DNA of 64,000 nt. Source: Micromonospora sediminicola. Its GTDB lineage: Bacteria > Actinomycetota > Actinomycetes > Mycobacteriales > Micromonosporaceae. A model generated the notes under the pieces. The model ran no database searches, was not told the DNA's origin, and worked only from the letters and a program-made list of their open reading frames with translations. The stretch covers positions 1,998,501-2,062,500 of the forward strand of contig NZ_FLRH01000003.1 in the NCBI RefSeq assembly GCF_900089585.1, written 5' to 3'. The position numbers and the translations under genes are program-made. Position 1 is the first letter of the stretch. Each line of letters opens with the position of its first letter. Below, piece after piece: positions 17,030-25,249 of the stretch.

Positions 17030-17523
17030 CGGGTGCTCACCCGCCGATCCGTGCCCAGCTGTTCCAGGGCGTCGAGGATGCCGTCCACGCCCGGGTTGAC
17101 CTCGGGCGGGGAGAGGTGGCTCCAGGCCACCCGGCCGTCGGGGTCGATCACCACGAGCGCCCGGTCCGACTGCCCGCGCGGCGCGTACGCGCCGTAGCGG
17201 CGGGACACCTCGCCCTTGGGTTCGAAGTCGGCCAGCAGCGGGAAGCGGATGCCCCGGCTCTCCGCGAACGCCCGGTGCGAGTCGACGCTGTCCACCGAGA
17301 TGCCCAGCAGCACCGCGTCGTACCGCTCCAGCTCGGGCAGGGCGGCCTGGTAGAGGGCCATCTGGTCGCCGCAGACCGGGGTCCAGTCGGCGGGGTAGAA
17401 GGCCAGCACCACCGGACGGCCAGGGAACTGTCCGGGGCCCACCTCCCGCCCGTCCGGCGACGCCGGCAGGGTGAACGCGGGCGCTACCTGCCCGGGTGTG
17501 ATCAGCCCGTTCGGATCACTCAT
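17026..17523 (-). CDS. Peroxiredoxin (AhpC/TSA family)
   Basis: A 165-aa peroxidase that reduces hydrogen peroxide or organic peroxides. The peroxidatic Cys sits in FYPADWTPVCGDQ, and the fold ends with ALVVIDPDGRVAW. No second cysteine in the resolving position is obvious, so it may use a partner thiol protein such as the coupled DsbA-like product. The ATG at 17523 is preceded by CAGGGT and 7 bases, a leaderless layout. An in-frame GTG at 17532 would add MGG. A GGGTGA-N7-TCACCC dyad covers the -35 position. Confidence 0.9.
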   Translation of the reverse strand: MSDPNGLITPGQVAPAFTLPASPDGREVGPGQFPGRPVVLAFYPADWTPVCGDQMALYQAALPELERYDAVLLGISVDSVDSHRAFAESRGIRFPLLADFEPKGEVSRRYGAYAPRGQSDRALVVIDPDGRVAWSHLSPPEVNPGVDGILDALEQLGTDRRVSTR

Positions 17524-17531
17524 GCCTCCCA

Positions 17532-17568
17532 CCCTGGCCCGTGCCCGGGTGAGCCGGGCTCACCCGGG
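17532..17568 (-). promoter_or_regulatory. Perfect GGGTGA dyad over the peroxiredoxin promoter
   Basis: Perfect 12-bp arms CCCGGGTGAGCC (17544-17555) and GGCTCACCCGGG (17557-17568) with a one-base centre. The core is GGGTGA-N7-TCACCC (17547-17565). Nine bases downstream on the minus strand is a CAGGGT -10-like box (17537-17532) and 7 bases later the ATG. The dyad is centred near -33, as for a class II activator or a repressor. Confidence 0.65.
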
Positions 17569-17585
17569 CCGGGTGGTTCGCCGGC

Positions 17586-18263
17586 TCACCGCCGGACGGA
17601 CAGGTGGTTGTGCACCTCCCGGATGCCGGGGGCGTTCCAGACCACCCGCTCGATCTCGTCGCGTTCGGGCCCGGAGTGGACCCGGCCCTCCAGCAGGACG
17701 GTGTCGCCGTGGACCCGGACGCCGACCTGTTCGGCCTCGGTCGCGCCGTTGCGGGCCAGCGCGTCCACGATCTGCTCGGCCAGGTCCCGCCCGTCCGCGC
17801 GGACCGCCGGCCGGACGGTGATCCCGTTGCTCAGCCCGCGTACGCCGGTGAGCCGGGCGACGGACCGTTCGGCGGCGCGCCGCTGGTACTCCCACTCGAC
17901 CTCGCCGTGCAGGGTGACCCAGCCGTCGGCCACGGTGACGTGCAGCGCCTCGACCGGCACGAAGGCGTCCCACTCCAGGGCGCGGGCGGCGGCGACGGCG
18001 ATCTGCGGATCCTCCCGGCCGGCGGCGGTGTCGATCCGGACGGCGAGGTCGTTGGCGACGGCGCGGACCCGGGCCACCCGGTGCGCGGCCCGCTCGGCGG
18101 CCCACTTCTTGGCGTAGCTGTCGACCCGCCCGGTCAACGTCACCACGCCGTCGGTGACGGTCACCCCGATCTCGTCGGGGCCCACCCGCGGTTCCCAGGT
18201 CAGCTCGTCGAGCACGGCGGACTGGATGTCCCGGTCCGTACGCGTGGTCGTCTCGGTGGCCAT
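17586..18263 (-). CDS. Triple BON-domain protein
   Basis: A 225-aa protein with three consecutive BON repeats (about 12-75, 85-150 and 158-225). Each has the signature pattern of a VxVxxGxVxLxGxV strand pair (VTVTDGVVTLTGRV, VTVADGWVTLHGEV, VRVHGDTVLLEGRV). BON domains bind phospholipid or other polymer surfaces and are linked to osmotic or envelope stress. No signal peptide is seen. The ATG follows GGGGAGGAG at good spacing. It has its own promoter with the locus-specific GGGTGA dyad. Confidence 0.9.
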   Translation of the reverse strand: MATETTTRTDRDIQSAVLDELTWEPRVGPDEIGVTVTDGVVTLTGRVDSYAKKWAAERAAHRVARVRAVANDLAVRIDTAAGREDPQIAVAAARALEWDAFVPVEALHVTVADGWVTLHGEVEWEYQRRAAERSVARLTGVRGLSNGITVRPAVRADGRDLAEQIVDALARNGATEAEQVGVRVHGDTVLLEGRVHSGPERDEIERVVWNAPGIREVHNHLSVRR

Positions 18264-18316
18264 CCGGCTCTCCTCCCCGTCGGTCGGCGACGCGGGCACG
18301 TACTCCCGCACCACCG

Positions 18317-18356
18317 ATCCTGGGCGCGGACCGGGTGACCCGCCCTCACCCGGTCC
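18317..18356 (-). promoter_or_regulatory. GGGTGA dyad and promoter of the BON gene
   Basis: Perfect 11-bp arms GGACCGGGTGA (18328-18338) and TCACCCGGTCC (18346-18356) with a 7-base centre. The core is GGGTGA-N7-TCACCC. Ten bases downstream on the minus strand lies CAGGAT (18322-18317), a -10-like box. The layout matches the peroxiredoxin and dehydrogenase promoters. Confidence 0.65.
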
Positions 18357-18388
18357 GGGTGAGGAACGCCCCGCCGGGTGGCGGAGAC

Positions 18389-18429
18389 GCCGGTGGCCGC
18401 CCCCGGGGTCGGGGGGGGCGGCCACCGGC
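18389..18429 (-). terminator. 16-bp hairpin terminator
   Basis: Perfect arms GCCGGTGGCCGCCCCC (18389-18404) and GGGGGCGGCCACCGGC (18414-18429). It sits just 3' of the minus-strand gene ending at 18448 and separates it from the BON promoter. Confidence 0.8.
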
Positions 18430-18447
18430 CGGCTCGTACGGTCCCGG

Positions 18448-18852
18448 TCAGCCGTCCAGGCCGGCGGGGGAGTTGGGCCGGTCGACGTCGACGAACTCGA
18501 TCTCGTCGGCGACCCGGTCCCGGCTGCCGGCGGCGCGGGCGGCGGTGCCGGCGGCCCAGCCGACGGCGGCGCCGGCCAGGGCCGCGGCGATCAGCAGCGT
18601 CCAGGGCAGCGCGGGCCGGCGGCCGGCGAGCGCGTCGAAGGCGAGGCTGGCCCGCCGGCGCGCCTCGTCGGCGGCGGTGCCGACCAGGTCGGTGGCGTCG
18701 TCGGCCAGGCCGGAGGAGTTGCGACGGGCCGCCCGGGTGGCGTCCCGCACGCTGTCACCGGCGGAGCCGACGGCGGAGAGCAGGTGCTGCCACGCCTGGT
18801 CCGCGACCCGCTCGGGCTTGCTGCGGCGGTCCATCAGGCTGGATCCGAACAT
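18448..18852 (-). CDS. Small membrane protein, function unknown
   Basis: A 134-aa protein from an ATG with a strong AGGAGGTAGAACG site. The first about 80 residues are amphipathic helix (QHLLSAVGSAGDSVRDATRAA), followed by one strong membrane helix (LPWTLLIAAALAGAAVGWAAGTAARA) and a short acidic tail ending PNSPAGLDG. It resembles actinobacterial envelope-stress proteins of YtxH-like build, but no named family is recognised. It sits in the stress-type locus between the BON and STAS genes. Confidence 0.75.
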   Translation of the reverse strand: MFGSSLMDRRSKPERVADQAWQHLLSAVGSAGDSVRDATRAARRNSSGLADDATDLVGTAADEARRRASLAFDALAGRRPALPWTLLIAAALAGAAVGWAAGTAARAAGSRDRVADEIEFVDVDRPNSPAGLDG

Positions 18853-19287
18853 CGTTCTACCTCCTCGGGTGCCGAAGCCCGGCGGCCACTTCGGACTCCG
18901 GTGTTCATCCGGCGCGTCACGGTTCACTCCCCGTGGGCTGTGCCCCGTCGGCGCCCGCGCCAAACCCGTCCCGACGGCGGCCCGGGCCGTCGCCGGGCGA
19001 ACCGGACGAACCGTGGAGAACGTGTCGGGGACCGGGTGTCCGCGCGAGGTGCGCGGGCCCGCTACCCTGGGTCGGCGGATCGGCCGGTCCGGCCCGGTCG
19101 TTCGGCCGGTCGTGGTCCGCGTCGAAGGGGAAATTGGAACCCGGAGGTCCGGATTGGGCTCGCCCAGGTGTGCCCACTCCGCGAATTGCTCATCCCGGGG
19201 GGTGGCGACGGGGGCCGTCGGAGGAATACTCTCGGTCGCGGCCCGCGTACTGATGAGGCGCCCGTACGGGCGAGTGGAGGTGCTCGC
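18853..19287. other. 435-bp intergenic region between divergent genes
   Basis: It holds the upstream regions of the minus-strand membrane gene and the plus-strand STAS gene. A CACGG-ttcactc-CCGTG dyad lies at about 18918-18934. A GTGGAGG ribosome site precedes the STAS start. The GGGTGA-N7-TCACCC dyad of the neighbouring promoters is not found here. No convincing open frame or RNA gene is seen. Confidence 0.5.
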
Positions 19288-19647
19288 GTGAGCCTGTCGA
19301 TCGTGAAGTCGGTGCGTCCGGGTGGTGTCGTCCAGATCGCGCCCCGTGGGGAGATCGACGTCGACACCGCGTACGAGGTGCGGGAAGCGATCGCCGAGGT
19401 GCTCGCGAAGGCCCGTCCCGCCCGGATCGAGCTCAACATGCGGCTCGTGACGTTCATCGACTCCGTCGGCATCAGCGCCATGGTCGCCGGCTTCCAGACA
19501 TGCGAGGTCAGCGGCGTCAAGCTCGTGGTCACCGAGCCGAGCCGGTTCGTGCACCGGCAGCTCTGGGTGACCGGCCTGCTCGGCCTCTTCGGCGCGCCCG
19601 AGCCCTGGTTCGCCGACGACGCCCCCGAGGTGCTGCCCGGCGCCTGA
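19288..19647 (+). CDS. STAS-domain anti-sigma-factor antagonist
   Basis: A 119-aa single STAS domain. The conserved phosphorylatable serine is in FIDSVGISAM. The family binds and neutralises anti-sigma kinases, releasing stress sigma factors. The GTG start has a GTGGAGG site. The C-terminal end (ADDAPEVLPGA) is short. No kinase or sigma gene is adjacent, so its partner is elsewhere. It fits the stress theme of this part of the window. Confidence 0.88.
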   Translation: MSLSIVKSVRPGGVVQIAPRGEIDVDTAYEVREAIAEVLAKARPARIELNMRLVTFIDSVGISAMVAGFQTCEVSGVKLVVTEPSRFVHRQLWVTGLLGLFGAPEPWFADDAPEVLPGA

Positions 19648-19750
19648 GCGCCGCCCTCGATCCCCCTCCGGCCTGGGGACCTTCGACCCGTTGCCAGCCC
19701 GGCTCCGGTACGGGACGATCGTCGCGACCCACGACGGCGAGGGGGATCGG

Positions 19751-20203
19751 TTGCAGAGCAGCGACAGCTTCAGCTACACCGTGCAGGCCCGGTGCACCCG
19801 GGCGGACGCGGTGGCCCTGCTCGGCGACCTGAGCCGGCAGGGCGAGCTGCATCCGCTGATCGTGCGGGTCCGGCAGGTGCCGTCGCGGCCCGGAGCGCTG
19901 GCCAGCTATGCGATCACCGACCGGCTGGAGCTGGGCCCCCTGCACTTCCCGGTGACCTACCAGGCGGACGTGCTGGTCGCCACCGAGGACGAGGTGGTCA
20001 CCGTGGCCCGGCAGCAGCCGGCGACGACGGTTCGCAACCACACCCGGCTGCGCGACGAGCCCGACGGCGTGGTGCGGATCGACGTGGAGATCACCCTCAC
20101 CGCGCCGGCCCCGCTGTTCGGCTACGCGTTCCGCCAGGCCCGCGCCGCCCACCTGGGCCTCGCGGCCCGTCTGGGCGCGACCCTGGAGGGCCGGCCGGCC
20201 TGA
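19751..20203 (+). CDS. SRPBCC (polyketide cyclase-like) protein
   Basis: About 150 aa with the START/SRPBCC fold pattern: SYTVQARCTRADAVALLGDLSRQGELHPLIVRVR, a beta-sheet middle (SYAITDRLELGPLHFPVTYQA) and a C-terminal long helix. These domains bind hydrophobic ligands in a central cavity. The TTG at 19751 was chosen because GAGGGGGA precedes it by five bases; another TTG at 19691 would add 20 residues. The substrate is unknown. It ends one base before the convergent membrane gene. Confidence 0.7.
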   Translation: MQSSDSFSYTVQARCTRADAVALLGDLSRQGELHPLIVRVRQVPSRPGALASYAITDRLELGPLHFPVTYQADVLVATEDEVVTVARQQPATTVRNHTRLRDEPDGVVRIDVEITLTAPAPLFGYAFRQARAAHLGLAARLGATLEGRPA

Positions 20204-20204
20204 C

Positions 20205-20705
20205 TCAGCCGGCCCGCCCCGCCGGGACCGACCGGCGGGCGGGCGGGCGCAGCCGCCCCCACGGCTTCCAGGTGGACAGCACGGTGGCCACGAGCAGCAG
20301 TGTGGTGGAGACGGCGGGCGGCACCACCAGGTCGATCCGCAGGTGCGCGTCGGCCGCGCCGGCCAGCGCGCCGAGGTGCCGGACCCGGGGCGTCAGCAGG
20401 AGCAGCACCAGCCCGAGCATCACGGTGGTGAGCGCGAACTTCACCAGCACCCACCGCCACCGCAGCAGCCCCCACGGGGTGAGCAGCGCGCTGGCCACCC
20501 CGATCAGCCAGACCGCGACGCTCAGCGGCGCGAACAGCCAGGTGACCAGCAACGCCGCCGCGGGGTAGACGACCTCCGGGTCGGCGCCGCGCAGCCCGGC
20601 CACGCCCAGCGCGAGCAGCCCCAGGTCGGCGCCGAGCCAGCCGAGCGAGGTGACCAGGTGCGCGGTGAGCAGCGCCTTGCGTCCGGCGGGGGAGAGTCGT
20701 CTCAT
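20205..20705 (-). CDS. Four-helix membrane protein (DUF2269-like)
   Basis: A 166-aa integral membrane protein with four predicted helices and an early LVTSLGWLGADLGLLAL helix. The pattern resembles DUF2269-type proteins (His and Trp in the first helix, possible heme ligand). No function is known. The ATG start is at 20705. The C-terminal tail is Arg-rich and cytoplasmic. Confidence 0.75.
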   Translation of the reverse strand: MRRLSPAGRKALLTAHLVTSLGWLGADLGLLALGVAGLRGADPEVVYPAAALLVTWLFAPLSVAVWLIGVASALLTPWGLLRWRWVLVKFALTTVMLGLVLLLLTPRVRHLGALAGAADAHLRIDLVVPPAVSTTLLLVATVLSTWKPWGRLRPPARRSVPAGRAG

Positions 20706-20721
20706 GCCACCGATCGTCGGC

Positions 20722-20754
20722 CGTCGCGCGGCCCACGTCGTGGGCCGCGCGACG
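20722..20754. terminator. 15-bp hairpin terminator
   Basis: Perfect arms CGTCGCGCGGCCCAC (20722-20736) and GTGGGCCGCGCGACG (20740-20754) with a 3-base loop, just 3' of the cell-wall peptidase stop at 20785. It would end that transcript before the DUF2269-like gene. Confidence 0.8.
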
Positions 20755-20784
20755 ACTCCCGGAGTACGTCGGGGAGCGTAGTGC

Positions 20785-21861
20785 TCAGTAGACCGACAGG
20801 TGTACGTGGTTGGTGTGGTCGCTGGACGGGTCGCCGTTGCCGCCGCTGTACGACTTCCAGCCGCTGCTGGGCAGCCAGATCTGCTTGAACCAGATCACGT
20901 AGAGCACGGCGAGCGGGTCGGCGTTGCGCACGAAGTACGCGGCCAGGTTGTTGCCGTACGTCCGGTCGCCGCCGCTGGCCACCCCGCCGAAGCCGTCCTT
21001 CTGGGCGGCGAAGTCGCAGGCGCGTCCCTTCGGGTGCTCGCCGGAGCCGCTGGGCCGGTGGCAGGAGACGTACCGGGTGAAGCCGGCCGCCTTGGCCTGG
21101 TTGAGCGCGTGCAGGGTGCGCGGGGTGATGCAGCCGTCGGCCGGCGTCGGGTCGTTGACGCTGCACGACTCCGCCGGCCAGGAGCCGTCGGAGTTGCGCT
21201 TGGCCGGCGTCGCGTTCGCCGTCGAGGTGCCCCGGACGCCGCCGCTGCCGGCGGACGGCCGGTCGTTCGCCACCTCCAGCGCCCGCTCGGCCTGCTGCTT
21301 GCGCTTGGCCATCACCGTGACCTGCTTGCGCTGCTCCCGGATCTCGCCGTCGAGCGCGGCGCGGGTCCGGGTCGCCTCGTCCCGGGTGGTGATCAGGTCG
21401 CGCAGCGTCCGGTCCTCGTGCGCGGCGACCTGCTCCAGCGCGGCCGCCCGGTCCATGAAGCCCTCCGGGCTGCTGCTGCCGAGCAGGGCCGCGGCGGTGC
21501 CCATCCGGCCGGTGCGGTACGCCACCTCGGCGATCTCGCCGACCTTGGCGTCGCGTACGGCCAGCTCGGCGCCGACCGCGTCGAGTCGCTCGGTGAGCTG
21601 CTTCTGCCGGGCCACCGACCGGCTCAGCGCGGCCTTGGCCTCCAGCCAGCCCTTGCTGGCCGCGTCGAGCTGGGCGCGCAGTTCCGGGGTGCCGCCCTCG
21701 TCGTCACCGCCGGGGGCGGCGGCGCGCAGGCCGGTGGGGGAGGCCGACCACGCCGCCGAGGCGGGGGAGGCCGGCGCGGTCACGACGCCGAGGGCCAGCA
21801 TCGCGACGAGCAGGGCCGCCATCCGGGCGGCCGTCCGTCGTACAGGTGCCACTGGGGGCAT
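20785..21861 (-). CDS. Secreted coiled-coil protein with LAS-type metallopeptidase domain
   Basis: A 358-aa secreted protein. A signal peptide (to about residue 36, SPASA/A) precedes a long coiled coil (about 60-200, PcsB-like). A Ser/Thr linker leads to a C-terminal domain with the LAS zinc signature EHPKGRACDF (H-x6-D) and DHTNHVHLS (HxH). This marks VanY/hedgehog-type peptidoglycan peptidases (ARB_07466-like C-terminal domain). It probably trims cell wall. Expression is placed under a c-di-AMP riboswitch in the leader, as for other actinobacterial wall hydrolases. Confidence 0.85.
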   Translation of the reverse strand: MPPVAPVRRTAARMAALLVAMLALGVVTAPASPASAAWSASPTGLRAAAPGGDDEGGTPELRAQLDAASKGWLEAKAALSRSVARQKQLTERLDAVGAELAVRDAKVGEIAEVAYRTGRMGTAAALLGSSSPEGFMDRAAALEQVAAHEDRTLRDLITTRDEATRTRAALDGEIREQRKQVTVMAKRKQQAERALEVANDRPSAGSGGVRGTSTANATPAKRNSDGSWPAESCSVNDPTPADGCITPRTLHALNQAKAAGFTRYVSCHRPSGSGEHPKGRACDFAAQKDGFGGVASGGDRTYGNNLAAYFVRNADPLAVLYVIWFKQIWLPSSGWKSYSGGNGDPSSDHTNHVHLSVY

Positions 21862-21879
21862 TCACATGTCCTTCCGTCA

Positions 21880-21998
21880 ACCGCCGACCGGGTTAGCTGA
21901 CGGGTTCGGGACGGAAGATCCCTACCGCTGACGCGGATGCACCCCACGTACGTGGTTCCCCGGCTCGCCCTGCGGGCGATTAGGCGACGGCCGCTCCA
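21880..21998 (-). promoter_or_regulatory. c-di-AMP riboswitch (ydaO-yuaA leader)
   Basis: Read on the minus strand, the leader contains the conserved ydaO blocks in order: CCGTCGCCTAATCGCC, then GAGCCGGGGAACCA, GGGGTGCATCCGC, GCGGTAGGGA, CCCGAACCCGTCAGCTAACC and finally GGTCGGCGG, which closes the element. This family binds c-di-AMP and usually turns off peptidoglycan hydrolase genes (known). It ends about 20 bases before the start codon of the LAS peptidase. Confidence 0.88.
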
Positions 21999-22140
21999 CC
22001 GGCGCCGGGGTGGCGCCCGCGGTGTGGCCGCGACCGAGCCTACCGGCGTTGCCCGGGGCCGGCTCCGTCGCCCGGAGCCGGTGAACCCGGCAAAGCCGGC
22101 ATTACGCCACAATAGCGGCCTAGATTTAAGTTTGCCCTAA

Positions 22141-23061
22141 TTACCACTCGGTCGGGCCGCACGCTCCGGCCGACGCTCCGGGTTCGATCTGCAACGTGGC
22201 GTGATCGATCGAGAAGTCCTCGTGCAGGGCGGCCCGGGCGGCGGCCAGCACGGTGGCGACCTCGGCGCCGGGAGCGGTGGTCAGGTGCGCCGAGGCCACC
22301 TCCATGCCCGAGGTCAGCGTCCACACGTGCAGGTCGTGCACCTCCGCCACGCCCGGCACGGCGGCCAGCCGGTCGTGCACCGCGGTCACCTGGAGGTGTT
22401 CCGGCGCGGCCTGCACCAGGATGCGCACCGCCGCCCGGCCGAGCCGCCAGGTGCGGGGCAGGATGAACAGACCGATCGCCACGGCCACCAACGGGTCGGC
22501 CCACCACCAGTCGGTGACCGCGATGACCAGCGCGGCGCCGATCACCCCGAGCGAGCCGAGCAGGTCGCCGAGCACCTCCAGGTACGCGCCGCGCAGGTTG
22601 ATGCTCTCCTGCGCCCCGGAGCGCAGCAGCGCGAAGGCGCCGACGTTGGCGAGCAGGCCGAGCACCGCCACCACGAGCATCGGGCCGGCCAGCACCTGCG
22701 GCGGGTCACCGAACCGGCGTACCGCCTCGACCAGGACGTAGACCGCGACCGCGCCGAGCAGCACCGCGTTCGCCAGCGCCGCGAGGACCTCCAGCCGGTA
22801 GAGGCCGAATGTGCGCTGCGGATCGGTGGTGGCGCGCCGGGTGGCGGTGATCGCGGCCAGCGCCATGCCGATGCCGAGCACGTCGGTGAACATGTGCCCG
22901 GCGTCGGAGAGCAGCGCGAGCGAACCGGTCGCGAAGGCGGCCACCGCCTCGACCAGCATGAGGGCGGTGAGCAGCGCGAACGCCGCCCAGAGCCGGCCCC
23001 GGTGGCGGTGCGCCGCGTTGGTCACCGCACCGCTGTGGTCATGACCTGCGCCCACGCACAC
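22141..23061 (-). CDS. Cation diffusion facilitator (zinc/cobalt exporter)
   Basis: A 306-aa CDF transporter with six membrane helices. The metal site is visible as SDAGHMFTDV in helix 2 and EVLGDLLGS in helix 5 (HD-type zinc/cadmium site). The N-terminus is His-containing (GAGHDHSG), and a cytoplasmic C-terminal domain follows (VPGVAEVHDLHVWTLTSG). It exports divalent metal in exchange for protons. The GTG start follows GGGAGGGAAGGGT. A dyad in the promoter suggests metal-dependent control. Its stop lies immediately upstream of the LAS peptidase leader. Confidence 0.93.
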   Translation of the reverse strand: MCVGAGHDHSGAVTNAAHRHRGRLWAAFALLTALMLVEAVAAFATGSLALLSDAGHMFTDVLGIGMALAAITATRRATTDPQRTFGLYRLEVLAALANAVLLGAVAVYVLVEAVRRFGDPPQVLAGPMLVVAVLGLLANVGAFALLRSGAQESINLRGAYLEVLGDLLGSLGVIGAALVIAVTDWWWADPLVAVAIGLFILPRTWRLGRAAVRILVQAAPEHLQVTAVHDRLAAVPGVAEVHDLHVWTLTSGMEVASAHLTTAPGAEVATVLAAARAALHEDFSIDHATLQIEPGASAGACGPTEW

Positions 23062-23097
23062 ACCCTTCCCTCCCGCACCCTGGCCAGGCCCAATGTA

Positions 23098-23119
23098 TGT
23101 TCACATCGCTATGTGTGCA
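23098..23119 (-). promoter_or_regulatory. Candidate metal-repressor operator
   Basis: An imperfect dyad, TGTTCACAT (23098-23106) and ATGTGTGCA (23111-23119), about 40 bases upstream of the CDF start. Seven of nine arm positions pair. AT-rich ACAT/ATGT dyads of this kind are typical for ArsR/SmtB-family sensors. The actual regulator is not in the window. Confidence 0.45.
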
Positions 23120-23131
23120 AGTGAGGGTGGA

Positions 23132-25249
23132 TCACCCGGTCGGGTCGAGCGTGGTGAGGCGTTGGGTGGCCCGGGACAACGCGACGTAGAGCGTGCGCAC
23201 CCCCGAGCCGGGGTCGGCCCGGATCTCGCTCGGCGCGACCAGCACCACGCCGTCGTACTCCATGCCCTTGGCCTGCAGGCTGGTCACCACCTGGAGCCGG
23301 CCGGCGCCGAGGCCGTCCAGCCAGCCGGCCACCTCGTCCCGGCGCGGCACCGGCGTGATCACGCCGACGGTGCCCTCCACCTCGCCCAGCAGGATCCGGG
23401 CCGCCTCGACCGTGCTCGCCGGCAGCTCGGCGGCGGGCACCGTGCGCTCGACCGGCGACACGCCGGTGGAACGCACCGCGTCGGGCAGCGTCAGGTCCGG
23501 ATACAGCCGGCGGATCTCCGCCGCCGCCACCGCGAAGATCTCCGCCGAGTTGCGGTAGTTGGTGGTCAGCTCGTAGCGGTGCCGGCGGCGACGCCCCAGC
23601 GCCTGGTCGCGGGCCCGGTCCAGCTCCTGCGGGTCGCCGGTCCAGGCGGTCTGCGCCGGGTCGCCGACCACCGTCCAGGACGCCAGCCGGCCCCGGCGCC
23701 CGATCATCCGCCACTGCATCGGCGAGACGTCCTGCGACTCGTCCACCACCACGTGGGCGTAGTCGCGGTAGTCCGCCGGACGCTCCCGGGCCGCCGCCCG
23801 GGCGGCGCGCTGCCGGTCGGCGTACGTGCTCAGCTCGCGCACGCCGCCGGCCAGCTGGTACGGGTCCCGCTTCGGCTTCGCCCGCCGCACCGGAGTGCCG
23901 AGCAACGCGTCCAGCTCGTCCAGCAGCGCGATGTCGGCGACGGTCGACCCGTCGGCGTCCAGCGTCCGGTACGCCTCGGTGAGCAACCGGATCTCGGCCG
24001 AGGAGAGGATCCCGCCGGCGTAGCGGCGCAGCCGGTCCGGGCGGGCGAGCCACCCCAGCACGTGACGCGGGTGCAACCGGGGCCACCAGGCCTTGAGGAA
24101 CTCCCGGAACTCCGGCCGCTCGATGATCTCGTCCTCGAACGCGGGCTGCTCCGGCAACCGGCCCACCCGCAGCGTCCGGGCCTGCGCGTAGAGCGCGGCG
24201 AGCACCGCGTCGAACGCCGACCGGCGCACCTCGTTGCGGCGCGCGCCCCGGGTCAGCGTCCGGTCCCGGATGCCGTCCAGCGCCGGCCGCTCCAGCCGCA
24301 GCAGCTCACCGCGGTAGAGCAGGCGCAACTCCGCCGGGGAGTCCGGCACCGCGTCCCGCACCGCCCGCTCCAGCACCCGGCGCATCCGCAGCGACCCCTT
24401 CACCGCGGCCACCTCCGGCGGATCGGTCCGGGTCGCCGACATCCCCGGGAAGAGCGAGCCCAGCGAGTGCAGCGTGGCCGTCTCCTCGCCGAGCGAGGGC
24501 AGCACCGAGGCGATGTACTCGACGAAGACGCCGGACGGCCCGACCACCAGGATGCCGCCGCCGGCGTAGCGGGCCCGGTCGGAGTAGAGCAGGTACGCGG
24601 CCCGGTGCAGCGCCACCGCCGTCTTGCCGGTGCCCGGGCCGCCGGAGACGATCGTGACTCCGCTGGCGGGGGAGCGGATCGCCTCGTCCTGCTCCCGCTG
24701 GATGGTGGCGACGATGTCCCGCATGCCCCGGCCGGTGGCCCGGGACAGCGTGGCCAGCAGCGCGCCGTCGCCGACCACCGCCATGTCCGCCGGGGCCGCC
24801 TCCGGATCGAGCAGGTCGTCCTCGATCCGGGTGACCTTCTCCGCGGCCGACTGGATCGTGCGCCGGCGGACGACGCCGCGCGGCTCGGCGGGCGTGGCCT
24901 GGTAGAACGCCGCCGCGGCCGGTGCCCGCCAGTCCACCACCAGCGTCTCCGCGTCCTCGGCGCGCACGCCCAACCGGCCCACGTGCAGCACCTGCCCGGT
25001 GCGCAGGTCCAGCCGGCCGAAGACCAGCCCCTCGTGCTCGGCGTCCAGCACGTGCCGCCGCTGGGCGGCGTGGAAGACCATCGCGTCCCGCTCGACCAGG
25101 GCGCCGAAGGTGCCCACCCGGGCCAGCCGGTACCCCTCCCGCTCGGCGTCGGCCGCGGACCGGCGCAGTTCGGCCAGCCGGGCGTACACCCGGTCGAGAT
25201 GCCGCTGCTCGGCGGCGATCTCCCGGTCCAGCGTGGTCTGGTCGGTCAA
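23132..25249 (-). CDS. HelD/HelR-like RNA-polymerase-associated ATPase
   Basis: About 705 aa, a UvrD-like superfamily 1 ATPase of the HelD group. The N-terminal coiled coil (LDREIAAEQRHLDRVYARLAEL) would enter the RNA polymerase secondary channel. Walker A is GGPGTGKTAVALHRAAYLLY, the DEAD-like motif is VVDESQDVSPMQW, and late motifs are TTNYRNSAEIF and LYVALSRATQ. HelD frees stalled RNA polymerase; actinobacterial HelR can confer rifampicin tolerance (known). The TTG at 25249 was chosen for the AGGAG site 7 bases before it. An ATG at 25327 has no ribosome site. Confidence 0.88.
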   Translation of the reverse strand: MTDQTTLDREIAAEQRHLDRVYARLAELRRSAADAEREGYRLARVGTFGALVERDAMVFHAAQRRHVLDAEHEGLVFGRLDLRTGQVLHVGRLGVRAEDAETLVVDWRAPAAAAFYQATPAEPRGVVRRRTIQSAAEKVTRIEDDLLDPEAAPADMAVVGDGALLATLSRATGRGMRDIVATIQREQDEAIRSPASGVTIVSGGPGTGKTAVALHRAAYLLYSDRARYAGGGILVVGPSGVFVEYIASVLPSLGEETATLHSLGSLFPGMSATRTDPPEVAAVKGSLRMRRVLERAVRDAVPDSPAELRLLYRGELLRLERPALDGIRDRTLTRGARRNEVRRSAFDAVLAALYAQARTLRVGRLPEQPAFEDEIIERPEFREFLKAWWPRLHPRHVLGWLARPDRLRRYAGGILSSAEIRLLTEAYRTLDADGSTVADIALLDELDALLGTPVRRAKPKRDPYQLAGGVRELSTYADRQRAARAAARERPADYRDYAHVVVDESQDVSPMQWRMIGRRGRLASWTVVGDPAQTAWTGDPQELDRARDQALGRRRRHRYELTTNYRNSAEIFAVAAAEIRRLYPDLTLPDAVRSTGVSPVERTVPAAELPASTVEAARILLGEVEGTVGVITPVPRRDEVAGWLDGLGAGRLQVVTSLQAKGMEYDGVVLVAPSEIRADPGSGVRTLYVALSRATQRLTTLDPTG

